Made by a program: the position numbers and the translations under genes | Source of the DNA: Tanytarsus gracilentus | Taxonomy: Eukaryota > Arthropoda > Insecta > Diptera > Chironomidae | Length of the DNA stretch: 64,000 nt | NCBI GenBank assembly: GCA_038502055.1 | Contig: JAXRKN010000044.1 | Location: 11,615,501 to 11,679,500 of the forward strand | Direction: 5' to 3' | The notes under the pieces: generated by a model | Database searches by the model: none | The model's input: only the letters and a program-made list of their open reading frames with translations | What the model was told of the DNA's origin: nothing | Shown here: piece by piece, positions 11,395 through 21,962 of the stretch | Layout of the letters: every line of letters starts with the position of its first letter | How positions within the stretch are numbered: position 1 is the first letter of the stretch

Positions 11395-12845
11395 ATGGAT
11401 GACGATGTTGAGACATCTACGAGCAGTGCCATGTCCAGTTTAAATAGTCTCTTCTCGTTTACGAGTCCGGCTGTTAAAAAACTCTTAGGATGGAAGCAAG
11501 GCGATGAGGAGGAAAAGTGGGCCGAAAAGGCGGTCGATAGTTTGGTGAAGAAGCTTAAAAAGCGAAAAGGTGCCATTGAAGAGCTTGAACGAGCGCTTTC
11601 GTGTCCTGGACAGCCATCAAAATGTGTCACAATTCCACGATCACTCGATGGTCGATTACAGGTAATAAAAATTTAACGGAAGAATTTTAAATTATTCACT
11701 CAAAAAAATGTTTCTAGGTCTCGCATCGAAAAGGCTTACCACATGTCATTTATTGTCGCGTATGGCGTTGGCCCGATCTTCAAAGCCATCACGAATTGAA
11801 ACCCATCGAATCATGTCAATATCCGTTCAGTGCAAAGCAAAAGGAAGTCTGTATTAATCCCTATCACTATAAGCGTGTCGAGAGTCCTGTTTTACCTCCT
11901 GTTCTCGTGCCACGTCACTCTGAATTCGCTCCCGGTCATTCTTTATTGCCAATGCATCAAATGATTGAACCAACCATGCCACACAATGTTCAGTATTCGA
12001 GCACGGGCTTCGGATCGCCGCACATGGGACCACAAAGTCCTCTTTCGCCACACCACATGGCACCACAATCTCCTCTGTCCTCGATCTCAAGTCCAGGACC
12101 CGTCAATTCAAATCCTCAGAGTCCATATTTAGCTGAAACGCCACCACCCGCATACAGTCCACCCGAAGATAATGGCAACAATAATGGTAATCAAGATCAA
12201 CCTATGGATACAAATATGGCTGAGGTGGCGCCAGTTAGCTACCAAGAACCACCTTACTGGGCCAGTATTGCCTATTATGAGCTCAATTGTCGCGTCGGTG
12301 AAGTATTTCACTGTAACTCAACTTCGATCATTGTCGATGGCTTCACAAATCCCAGCAATAATTCTGATCGTTTCTGCTTGGGTCAACTAAGTAACGTTAA
12401 TCGAAATAGTACCATTGAAAATACACGCCGTCACATTGGCAAGGGTGTGCATCTCTATTATGTTGGCGGTGAAGTTTATGCGGAGTGTCTATCAGATTCG
12501 GCTATTTTTGTGCAGTCACGAAATTGCAATCATCATCATGGCTTTCATCCCAGCACCGTTTGCAAAATACCACCTGGATGTTCATTAAAAATCTTCAATA
12601 ATCAAGAATTTGCGCAGCTCCTTTCGCAGTCAGTTAATCATGGCTTCGAAGCGGTTTATGAGTTAACTAAAATGTGCACAATTCGAATGAGCTTCGTTAA
12701 GGGATGGGGAGCTGAATATCATCGACAGGATGTGACATCGACGCCATGCTGGATTGAAATTCATTTACATGGACCACTTCAATGGCTCGATAAGGTTCTC
12801 ATTCAAATGGGATCGCCCCATAATGCCATTAGTTCAGTTTCATAA
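11395..12845 (+). CDS. Mad: Mothers against dpp, BMP receptor-regulated Smad (Smad1/5 type)
   Basis: Two coding exons (11395-11661 and 11718-12845) around a 56-bp GT-AG intron encode 464 aa. MH1 (about 1-146) carries LKKRKGAIEELERALSCPGQ and SHRKGLPHVIYCRVWRWPDL, the Smad DNA-binding domain. The Pro/Ser linker holds PPAY (about 232-235), the WW-binding motif used by Smurf-type ubiquitin ligases. MH2 (about 268-464) includes YWASIAYYELN, GKGVHLYYVGGEVYAEC and FVKGWGAEYHRQDVTSTPCW. The protein ends SSVS, the SSXS site phosphorylated by type I BMP receptors. In flies Mad transduces Dpp to the nucleus with the co-Smad Medea. An ATG at 11344 is rejected because it lies before the acceptor at 11370. 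Confidence 0.97.
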
Positions 12846-13850
12846 AAGTTAAAAATTCCTCGAAGCAACAAAAAAAAATAGCAGCTAAAGTTGTAAGATA
12901 AAAAAGAAATTTCTTTTAAATTGCTAAAACTGAAAATTCAGTTTTATGAAATTATGACGAAGAAATTATAGTGTTTAGGGATTATGAGAGTAATACTTCT
13001 TCTTTTTTGGATGTTTTTAGTGGATAAGAATGACAATGATTAAAAGACATTTTTTTGCACAACTTTTAATTTTTTGAAAAAATGTTTTGCACTTGTTTTT
13101 GAAAAAAAAATTCTTTTAAGTTCTTCCAAAAAATAAAATTATAAACCTTTCGGTGCTTAGGATTATTTTCTTAATTTTCTTATAAAGAAATTATTAAATT
13201 TTTAAAGTGCATTTTATAAAGAGGATTTGTTCTTCAATTCTCAGCTTCACACAAATTAAGAAAAATTGTCTTCTTCTTGTTTATTAGAGAAAAATTTTGG
13301 AGTTTTTTTAAATAGTTTAAGCACTTTTTCTAATTTGTTTTTTTCTTAGCTATTAGCATAGTAAGTGTAAAAGGATGATGATGGTTTTGATCTCGATCGT
13401 GTTTTAAAAAGATGAAGAAGAAATTTTGTACAGACAGAAATTTTTTTGTAGAAACTTAAGAAAGTCGAAAGAGGAGGGAATTTTTTGATAAAGCTCATTT
13501 TATATACAATTGATTTTATGTGAAAAAAGTTTTTTGCTTCTTAATTCAACAATCAACACATGCCTTCAAAAAAAAGAGATAGAAATATTTACAGCGATAT
13601 ATGAAAAGTGCAATTGAAAAAATTATATGCCATACAATGATTCCTATATTTTTTTTTGCGATAATCGATGCGTTTGCCTCATAAAAAAAATCTCTTAAAC
13701 GAGACAAAAACTACAAATTTTTAATTCTTTTATGTCTAAAGTTTCATGTTTTTGTAATTTGCATCTTAAAGTTTAGCGGAAAACATTTTTGTCGATACTT
13801 AAGTATATATATGTAATAAAGAAAAAATATACGATAAACATTCAATAAAG
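12846..13850 (+). other. Mad 3' UTR
   Basis: A long AT-rich trailer without coding frames. Two poly(A) signals (AATAAA at 13815-13820 and 13843-13848) close it, giving a 3' UTR of roughly 1 kb. Extent inferred from the signals only. Confidence 0.6.
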
Positions 13851-14304
13851 AAGCCTTATAAACAAATATTTAAAACTTTAATTATTAAGGTATAAAATTA
13901 ATTTTCACAGCTCAACCGGCATCATAAAAAAAAATTGCCCAGTATTTTCAAGTGTAACGGCAAAAATAAATTTAAAAACTGAAATTTTTATCAAGGCGAG
14001 AAATTTTGGTTAATTTGTTGAAAATAAATTAAATTTTTAAATTTTTTTTAATTTCACGCTTAGATTTTAAGATTTAAAAATAAGGTGAAAATTTGAAAAA
14101 TTGAGATCAAAAATTTAAAAACTGATCTAAGCAACAAAAATTTAATTTCCCTTGAATAGTTTTTTTTGTTGACGATTGAGAAATAAAACACATTAGAAAT
14201 TTAGCTAACTTAAAGCCCTTAAATAGATATTAATTGTTAACTCGCGAGTTAACATAATTAAAATAGTCCTCTAAATCATGTAAACTTAAAGAAGAATTGT
14301 AAAA

Positions 14305-16480
14305 ATGTTGAAATTTTTGAAAAATGGTAAGAAAACTTATTCCGTCGAAGTTAAATTAGTTTTTTAATCAAATTCAAATGTTAAAATCCAGACAACAAGA
14401 AGAAGAAATCAATTGATGGCGAGCACAACGTTGACAAAATAAAACTCGAGGATGCGGAAAAAATTGTTATTTCAGATATTGGTGAGTAAAAAGAATTTAA
14501 ATTAAAATATATTCAAATTCAGAATGCCAAATCGACAATCAATGATTGCTTCATGTGATTGGAATGTCTTCAATTCTCTCTTTCTTCTTTTGACATCTTC
14601 ATTCGCAATAGCGCATTGAATTTTTATTTTCAAGGTCATCAAACTTTTTTCTTCTCTTTACAAATTTCTCCATGTTTACACTTTTTCGAGTACATCAAGC
14701 GTGTTGTTGCATAATTTCCACTGTGAATTTACAAATGTTTTGTCATTAATGCTCTCGTTTATTTATTTTAGGCATTGCTGACTATGCACAACAGAGCAGC
14801 AGCAGAAAAAGACTGCACAGGAATTTGCATGACATTCTAAACGATCGAATGACACTCTCATTCTTCGTGCAATATCTGGAAACTAAAAATGGTTTGGCTT
14901 TAGTGAAATTCTGGCTCGATGTTGAGACCTTTAAGTCCGTTGGCGGATGCAATGATTCATCATCAACGTCCGAGCGTACAGAATCAAGAATTAGCAATTA
15001 TGAAAACATTGCAAGCAGGAAGGATCGAAATTACGATTGTGTTTCAATATCAACGACAACGACGAGTAATACAAGCAATTTAGATGAAATCGAAGAGATT
15101 AATGGAGACGATGAGATCGACCGAGCAGTTACTGAATTTGATCAATCTTTGACTGATGATGAGAAAATAATGAAAAGTCGTAAATTCGAAGATGAAACTA
15201 AAACACCACAGCAGCCGCATGTCACGGCGCCAACGATAATACTCGAGGATGCTTTGAGAATTTATCGAAAGTATCTAGTAATAGACTCCATTTATTCTCT
15301 CGAACTACCCGCAACCGTTTTAGGAAAACTATCGCTTGCATTATGCGGAAGTGACCCCGAATCAGATGTGGAAATAAACAATTTGTGGATGGCATACGAT
15401 GAAGCACAAAAGTATGTGTTTGAAGTGCTCGAGAAAGAGCATCTTGTTGAGTTTCTTGATAGTACATTCTATGCTAAATACACGGTTGATATACTCACTA
15501 GTGATAGTCTCTGCTTAGAGGACATTTTATCCAGCGAATCGGCTCTTTTTTATTTTATGGAATTTCTCGAGCAGGACAAAGAACATTGCAAACTTCCCTT
15601 TTTAGAGTTCTGGCTATCGGCCACCAATTTTCAAAAGCAATCGTCGACGAACGACGATGAAAATTTAAAGTCTGACGCACTTGTGATTTACGAGAAATGG
15701 TTCTCGCTTCAGGCCACATCTCCGCTAAATTTCTCGAATAATGTCCGAACGAGAGTCGAGAATTTTATATGTTCGGGCGATCAAGCGACGTGTTTCGACG
15801 TACCGATAAAAATTGTTGAAATATTCCTTGAGAAGAATTGCCTTCACAAGTTTATTAAATCGCAGCTCTTCTTCAAACATCTCGCGGAGGTGATGAGTAA
15901 AATAAGTGATCAAACAAATGAACAGAGAATAATTAGACGAAATTCAAGTTATGCACAAGCGAGCAATGGAGGTGGTAATAAGTTCAAGAACAAACATCGA
16001 AGAACAAATTCAGACACGTTAAAGATTCCACAGAAAAGCATTTCGACACAAAATACACTTCTCGCTGGACTCGATTACAATCAAAAGAGAAAAACGGATT
16101 TGCATATTGATTCGAGGCAAATTTTAGAGCCCGATTTGCTTTGGCGACGCAATAATTCAAATGTAAAATTAAGTTTTGGTCGCGTCGATGAGTACGGACG
16201 CTTTGAGAGGGATTTTGAGATGCCAAATTCACAGCCGCACATAATTCCATCGTCAAAGTCATTCCAAGGCTCGATTGATGTCGACGATCCCCAGTCAATT
16301 TTCGAGCAGGCAAAATGGAGTACTCTCAAAAATGCCATGCGGAAGCTCGTCCACCTGCCCGAGGATTCAGTACAGCAAGAGATCGCATGGCAGGTAGCCG
16401 AAATGATAATTAGAGATGTCACAAGCATCACAATGCAACAGCAAGAGGGTGATAATGCGAGCGGAGAGAGAAGCTCGTAA
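14305..16480 (+). CDS. AKAP10: A-kinase anchor protein 10 (D-AKAP2 type; dual RGS)
   Basis: Three exons (14305-14326, 14392-14481, 14772-16480), GT-AG with consistent phases, encode 606 aa. A first RGS domain begins at about 55 (LNDRMTLSFFVQYLETKNG, LVKFWLDVETF). A Ser/Asp-rich insert of about 100 residues splits it, and it resumes at about 195 (EDALRIYRKYL to FYAKYTVDIL). A second RGS domain is at about 285-412 (ESALFYFMEFLEQ, LEFWLSATNFQ, IYEKWFSLQA). Near the C-terminus (about 568-586) lies QQEIAWQVAEMIIRD, the amphipathic helix that docks PKA regulatory subunits. The order (split RGS, RGS, PKA-binding helix) is diagnostic. The protein tethers PKA and is reported to bind Rab GTPases in mammals. 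The first coding exon is short (7 codons), so the start is the least certain part. Confidence 0.93.
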
Positions 16481-16882
16481 TTTCTTTTTACGTAAATCTC
16501 AATTTTTAATGTAAAGAAGTTCGTACTACTTATTTAAACAAAAATAATTAACTAATTCTCAATTTTATAGAATCTCTCTCTTAATTATGAATCTGTTAAA
16601 AAAAATAATTACCTCTCTCTCTCTACATATTATATATGAACTTTTTAAAAGAAACTAAGTTTATTTTACATTAAACTAACTCTAAAACTTAAAAAAATTA
16701 TATATCATAACTATAAAAATGAAAGGTGCTTCAATATGATTTTTTAAACCAGAATCTCCCCGTTTTTTGTAAGATAAAAAGAAACTTTGATACAACCGAT
16801 AGCGGCACAAAAGAAAAAGAAAAGCTTATGTAGGAAAAGAAAAATCTATTTATGAAAAGCGAATAAAATTGTTACTCAAAAA
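16481..16882. other. Convergent 3' ends of AKAP10 and Nuf2
   Basis: About 400 bp between two tail-to-tail genes. AATAAA at 16862-16867 (plus) would serve AKAP10; TTTATT near 16659 is a minus-strand AATAAA that could serve Nuf2. If both are used, the two 3' UTRs overlap by about 200 bases. There is a CT run near 16613-16624. Confidence 0.5.
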
Positions 16883-18049
16883 TTAAGAAAAATATGATTC
16901 GCTCATTTGTTTGATGATAACTGAGGAAACATTGTACATTAGCCCCATTTCCTCCTTGATAACCATCTGCTCGTCATGAAGTGAGTTTTCCTTCGATTCA
17001 AGCTCCCTCAAAATTGACTCTCGTTGCTTTAGTAAATTCTTGTCGACCTTAATGATCTGATTGTAAGATTTTTCAGCTTGGCTCTCTTGGACCGTCAATT
17101 CAGCGATAATTTTCTTCTTTTTTTCGATCAACTGCGTGAAAATTTGAATTTGTTGAGTGCTCTCGGCAATTCTATCTCTCATTTTAATGATGTTAGCATT
17201 GAGACTCTCATATTCTCTTTTGATATCCGTCAATTCTCGAACATCAATTTTACTTGTGGCGATAATGTGCTCCATTTTGGTTGTGGAAAGTTGAACTTTT
17301 TCGATATCTTGTGACATTCCTTGCAATCGATTTCGTTCGAAATTAACAATTTCCTCGTGCTCTAGATACTGTGCTTTAACTGTCTCTTTGGTCTCGAGAA
17401 TACTTTTCGCTTCATGCTCGCTGACAATATTTTTGCCAATGGAATCGATTTGTGCGCGTAACTCATCAATTTTAAAGTCACACTTCTTCTTTTCCTCTTG
17501 AATATTCTGAAGTTCCTTTTTGTAGCGATCAGAACGCTCTTTGAACGTTGCCATCTGAGCTTGAGCATTTCGACTGAGCTTTGCTGCCTCAATCATGCGC
17601 TTCAAATCATTCCTTTGTGTCTTCATATCTTCGAGCTCTTTAATCTGCTTATGGGTGTGTGAAATGGAGCTGTAAACTTCGCGGAAAAAGGCAACGTAGT
17701 TTGATAGATAGTGAAGGCAGTTTAGGACACAGTGACGTTTTGGATTAAGTAAATCCAAATAGCAGATCTTAAATGCAGCGAGACCACTGGCTGTTTTGAG
17801 GATTTCATTGGTCCAAGCCACCAAACGACATCTCGACGCTTTTAAACGCGATCCAGACTCATTGTCGATGGTTGCGAAACTCGTTGTGTTAATATTTAAA
17901 TTACTCAGGCATAGAATGATGTTGTAGCGAAATGAAACTTCATCGGGATTCTTAATGTGATTTTCATTGATTGGATGCTCGGGAAAGGAGCTATTCCAGA
18001 AGTCAATAAGATCTTTGAGTTTACTTTTTTTAAACGGCTGCTCGGCCAT
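16883..18049 (-). CDS. Nuf2: Kinetochore protein Nuf2 (Ndc80 complex subunit)
   Basis: A single-exon gene of 388 aa. Residues 1-130 resemble the Nuf2 calponin-homology-like head. LDLLNPKRHCVLNCLHYLSN then FFREVY around 99-125 matches the family's C-PK-R--R-L--IINF-HFRE signature. The remainder (about 135-375) is nearly continuous coiled coil rich in Glu, Lys and Gln (for example KKELQNIQEEKKKCDFKIDELR), as expected for the Nuf2 rod that pairs with Ndc80. The Ndc80 complex couples kinetochores to microtubules. It is shorter than the vertebrate protein (about 460 aa) and the head is divergent, as is common for insect Nuf2. The ATG at 18049 is the first in frame. Confidence 0.82.
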   Translation of the reverse strand: MAEQPFKKSKLKDLIDFWNSSFPEHPINENHIKNPDEVSFRYNIILCLSNLNINTTSFATIDNESGSRLKASRCRLVAWTNEILKTASGLAAFKICYLDLLNPKRHCVLNCLHYLSNYVAFFREVYSSISHTHKQIKELEDMKTQRNDLKRMIEAAKLSRNAQAQMATFKERSDRYKKELQNIQEEKKKCDFKIDELRAQIDSIGKNIVSEHEAKSILETKETVKAQYLEHEEIVNFERNRLQGMSQDIEKVQLSTTKMEHIIATSKIDVRELTDIKREYESLNANIIKMRDRIAESTQQIQIFTQLIEKKKKIIAELTVQESQAEKSYNQIIKVDKNLLKQRESILRELESKENSLHDEQMVIKEEMGLMYNVSSVIIKQMSESYFS

Positions 18050-18395
18050 CTAAAATTTTATTTTATTTAAGTTAATTTCACGACATTCCTTTATGTACTT
18101 ACATTCGATTTTGTTTTATCTATTGAAATATTTCAAATTTAAGAGTTTAATTAACTTTATTCCTTGCGAAATTTAATTAAAATGATTTTATATTGCGGGG
18201 ACTTGCACTTTTGACTCTAACGGATGTTTTGAAAATTACTTCACAAATTGTCCGCTAGAGATCATTTTAATTTTGCGAGCCGATCATAATATTTAGAATT
18301 TTAGCTGACTTTAATTAATTAATCGACTGTAAGTATAACAAAATTACCTTCATGAATTCTTGCTTAATTCAATTAAATTAATTTTCAAGTAAAAA
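18050..18395. promoter_or_regulatory. Shared divergent promoter region, Nuf2 / RBM34
   Basis: Nuf2 and RBM34 are head-to-head with 346 bp between their start codons. No TATA box at a convincing position was seen. A bidirectional promoter is inferred from geometry only. Confidence 0.45.
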
Positions 18396-19998
18396 ATGGC
18401 AGTAAAAGGGAAGAAAAACAAGAAGCCGAAAAATTCAGCTGCAAATAAACAAAACCATGCTTCCGAGAAAGTCGATGAAAATAAAATTAAAGTTGCTGAG
18501 CAGGCAGTCGGAGAGGAAGTGCCAAAAAAGAAAATCAAAAAGAAGCAACAGAATGGAAGTGAATTAAAAGTTCCAGTAGCAGATCCAGTTGAGAATAAAA
18601 AATCAAAGAAACGAAAGCAGTCGGAAGTAGCTGAAGAGATTTCAATAGTTCCAACGGAAGAGGCATCAGAAAGCCCCAAAAAGAAAAAGAAGAAATCAAA
18701 ATCGACCAACAACGAAGTTAGTGCTGAAAAAAATAAATCTCCCGTGAAGGCTGATAAGAAGAAGAACAAGAAATCTGTTGAAAAGGAAAGCACTGCTGAA
18801 ACTCCAACAAATGACGAATCGACGGAAACAACATCTCCAGAGAAGCCTAAAAAGAAAAAGAAGACATCAAAATCCACTGACACACCAACGGTTGATAAAT
18901 CGAGTGAGAAATTAGCATCTGATAATGAGGACGACAAAGATGAGGAAATTGAAGAGAAAAAGCTCGCATATAACCATGAGGACGAGAAAAAAACAGTTTT
19001 TTGTGGGAATATCCCGAATGAAACGGGCGTCAATCAAACGAGTATCAAGAATCTGTTTGCACAATATGGAAAGGTAAAGACGATCCGTATGAGATCGGAA
19101 ACTGGGAATATTCTCTTTTCGAAGAAGAATAAAAAGTCTTGCAGCAGATTTAATGCCTACATTGTGTTTGAGAATCTAGAGGATGCTAAAAAATCAATTC
19201 AACTTAATGGATTTAAGCTGAAAGAAAATCATCTTAGAGTCAACATGGCCAATAATAAGAATGCCGCATTTCAAAGCGCTGGTTCAATTTTCGTGGGCAA
19301 TATTCCATTCGATGCTACAGAAAAGGAAGTCCATGAGCTCTTCGAGTCGTGTGGAAAAATTAATTATGTTCGTATAATACCAAGGAAAGGTATCTGCTAT
19401 GTGTGCTTCGATAAGGGTGGAACAGCCATGCTCAATGCTCTCAAACTTAACGACTCCGAATTCAAGGGAAGAAACATCCGAGTGACGAGATGTGAATCGA
19501 AACAGAAGCAAGAGAAGAAGAAATTGTACAAGCGTGATCCAAAAACGGGAAAAAAAATTAAACTTAGGGTGAGTTTAAAATTGTTTGAAACTTAAAGTTT
19601 TACTAAATCCAAATTTTAATTAGGTCAAAAAATCACACAAACTCAACGAAGAACTCGTCCGTGGTCGTGGTACGAAAGCCATAAATAATCCAATCATTAA
19701 GAAGATTAAAGACTCACAGAAAGCTAAATTCAATCGATTCACCGATAAAGATCAAGTGAGCAAAAAGGATTTGTTCCGGCGAGGCGGAAAATTTGATAAA
19801 GACAATCGCGAAATAAATCGCAGCAAGATGAAGCAAAAGAAAGCATTCTTTGGCTCTAAAGTTGACGGAAGTGATTTATCGAGCAAGAAGAAGGGCGTCA
19901 AGAAGGGAAAAATCAATAAAACTGCCAAGGACCAAAAAGTCATAGCGAAAAAGTTGAAGAGCGCTGCATTGAGAGTGTCAACAGAGCTCAACAAGTGA
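18396..19998 (+). CDS. RBM34: RNA-binding protein 34 / Nop12-like nucleolar protein
   Basis: Two exons (18396-19568, 19624-19998) with a 55-bp GT-AG intron encode 515 aa. The first ~195 residues are Lys/Ser/Glu-rich with many KKKKK blocks, typical of nucleolar proteins. RRM1 (about 199-290) starts TVFCGNIPNETGVNQ. RRM2 (about 297-375) has SIFVGNIPFDATEKEVHELF (RNP2) and GICYVCF (RNP1). After RRM2 the chain is again very basic (YKRDPKTGKKIKLR, FGSKVDGSDLSSKKKGVKKG). This plan is that of RBM34/yeast Nop12, associated with pre-60S ribosome assembly. AATAAA at 20073-20078 lies about 75 bases after the stop. Divergent partner of Nuf2. Confidence 0.9.
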
Positions 19999-20268
19999 GC
20001 ATTATGGTAGGTTATGGATCCATAACTACAATATATTTTTATTTTCAAACTTTTGTGAATTACATTTACTGAAATAAAAATGATTTTCAATTTAAACGTT
20101 CATTCAAAAAAAGTTTATTAAACAATTCAGGAAAAATAAATCCCATAAATCTTCAAAAATTTCCCTAATCATATTTATTAGCATTCATTATGCATGAACG
20201 AGAAAAAGAGCTTTTACATTTCTTTTTAAAGTTCTCAAGTTGATAGGCGACAGGAAAAAGGTTCATTG

Positions 20269-20290
20269 CTCTCTCTCTCTCTCTCTCTCC
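20269..20290 (+). repeat. CT dinucleotide microsatellite
   Basis: An uninterrupted run of about eleven CT units in non-coding DNA. Confidence 0.9.
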
Positions 20291-21551
20291 CTCAACATCA
20301 TCACCGAGTCGCATAATTTTTACAATGTAAAATAAAAAAAATATTTGATGACCGATTCAAGCTGCTATTTTGTAAAAAAATAATATCACAATCGAAGCGA
20401 AAGCACGTATTTTATTATTGACTCAGGCATTTGCAGAAGATTTGCATGCTTTTTTAAATGCTCATAATTCCATATCCGATCGTGTTGAACTCTCACAAGC
20501 CGTTCCATTCACTTCATCAAAAAATAAACATTTTTCTGTAAATGCTTCGATTCATTAAAACAGTTGTCGAAATGACCTAACCAAGGATATCAGGAAACGT
20601 GTTGGACGGTCAAGGACGGTCGTTAAAAACATAGCAATGAACTCATTTTACTTCTGCGTCACTCGCGACACTCCTGTGCTCTTAATGTTCTTTTTTACTA
20701 TCGATCGAAGGGCTCGATAGAGAAGCATGGCTCAAGTGCACTTTCATTCTAAAAATAAATCGAGTGCGAATAAACTTTTCAATCTTTCTCATATCCGCGT
20801 TCGCAATTCTATACACGCAAGAAGAGTGTGCTCTTAAAAAAAAAGTTTGTAAAACTGACCTAAGTCAACAGAGTGCCGTTAATAAAATCTTTTATTACAC
20901 TCTTTTGACGTTCACGCTCGTCGAGGCTGATTTTTCATCACACGCCAAAATTCGGTTGAGGAAATGTAATTAAAAAACATCAAACTTTGTACTCGCTGGC
21001 TTTCTCAAGTGGATGTCAATGACTCATTTAGCTCGCGTTCTTTGTTTTTATCTTTGGCGAACTTTATCATTGCGAACAAGTGTCGAGTTAATGCCTTTTG
21101 GTGTCGTCATTTCTGTTTGTAAATTGAATTATTTTCTCCACTTGATAATTTTATTGATTTTAAAATTTTTTAACTGAATGTTTTAAATTTGCCGTTAAAT
21201 TTAAGTTTTGTAATTCAAATTTTTTGAAGCAAAAAAAATTAAAAAATTTTATAAAAAAAGCCGTTAAATTTTAATCCAAAATCTCTCATTCAATTTTCAA
21301 TTTTTTTATACACTGAATATTTTAATTGTCATGTGATTCATATTTAAAAATTTATTGCGAACGTGACATTTTATTAAAAATGTCTATTGTCAATGTCACG
21401 TTTTTAAACTATATATACTGTTGCTGGTGATATCGATAAAAATGCAATTTATTGCGTAATTTTTTAACGAATTGCAAGCTTAAAGGGTAATAGTGCATAT
21501 ATAAAGGCATGTGAATGCAATCAGTGTAAGCATAAACTGGAGAAGAAGAAA

Positions 21552-21737
21552 ATGGCATTTAAAAATTATGTCATACACCGCGCTGAGACGAGACAGATTT
21601 TTAATTACTATTTTTTATCATCCCTACTGGTGTTGTCTGCGGATCCGTCGATGTTTTTATTTTTTAAAATTATGACAACATTTACAGACACATTGGAGCA
21701 AAAAAATATTGAAGTCGATACACAAAGAAGATTTTAA
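21552..21737 (+). CDS. Hypothetical 61-aa protein with upstream TATA box
   Basis: An ATG-started frame ending TAA. TATATAAAGG at about 21498 and TCAGTG at 21521 lie upstream, but their spacing (about 23-25) is shorter than the 33-34 seen in the chitin-binding genes. The product has a central hydrophobic stretch (FLSSLLVLSADPSMFLFF) but no N-terminal signal peptide and no recognised domain. It may be a small gene or chance. Confidence 0.25.
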   Translation: MAFKNYVIHRAETRQIFNYYFLSSLLVLSADPSMFLFFKIMTTFTDTLEQKNIEVDTQRRF

Positions 21738-21927
21738 TTAAAAATTCTTTTGTTTAAAAAATAAATAATTAGAATGACAGCGGAAGAAATCGAGTCCATG
21801 TGACAGAACAATAAAAGTTTATTGTTTTCATATCGCAACAACAATTAAAATGAAAACTTTTCATTATCATGAGGATTTTCGAAATAAAAGTTTTTATACG
21901 TCAGTCGCGTGCCACATCAGTGTGATC

Positions 21928-21962
21928 TATAAATCTATCACGTTAATGCCACAAGGCAGTTC
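21928..21962 (+). promoter_or_regulatory. TATA/initiator-like pair without a downstream ORF
   Basis: CTATAAATC at about 21927 and GGCAGTTC with its A at 21958, 30 bases apart. No ATG-started frame of note follows, so if real it drives a leader exon or non-coding transcript. Confidence 0.25.

Noticed and set aside
18350..19033. 227-codon minus-strand frame rich in Phe and Ser
   Set aside because: It is the antisense shadow of the Lys/Glu-rich N-terminus of RBM34.
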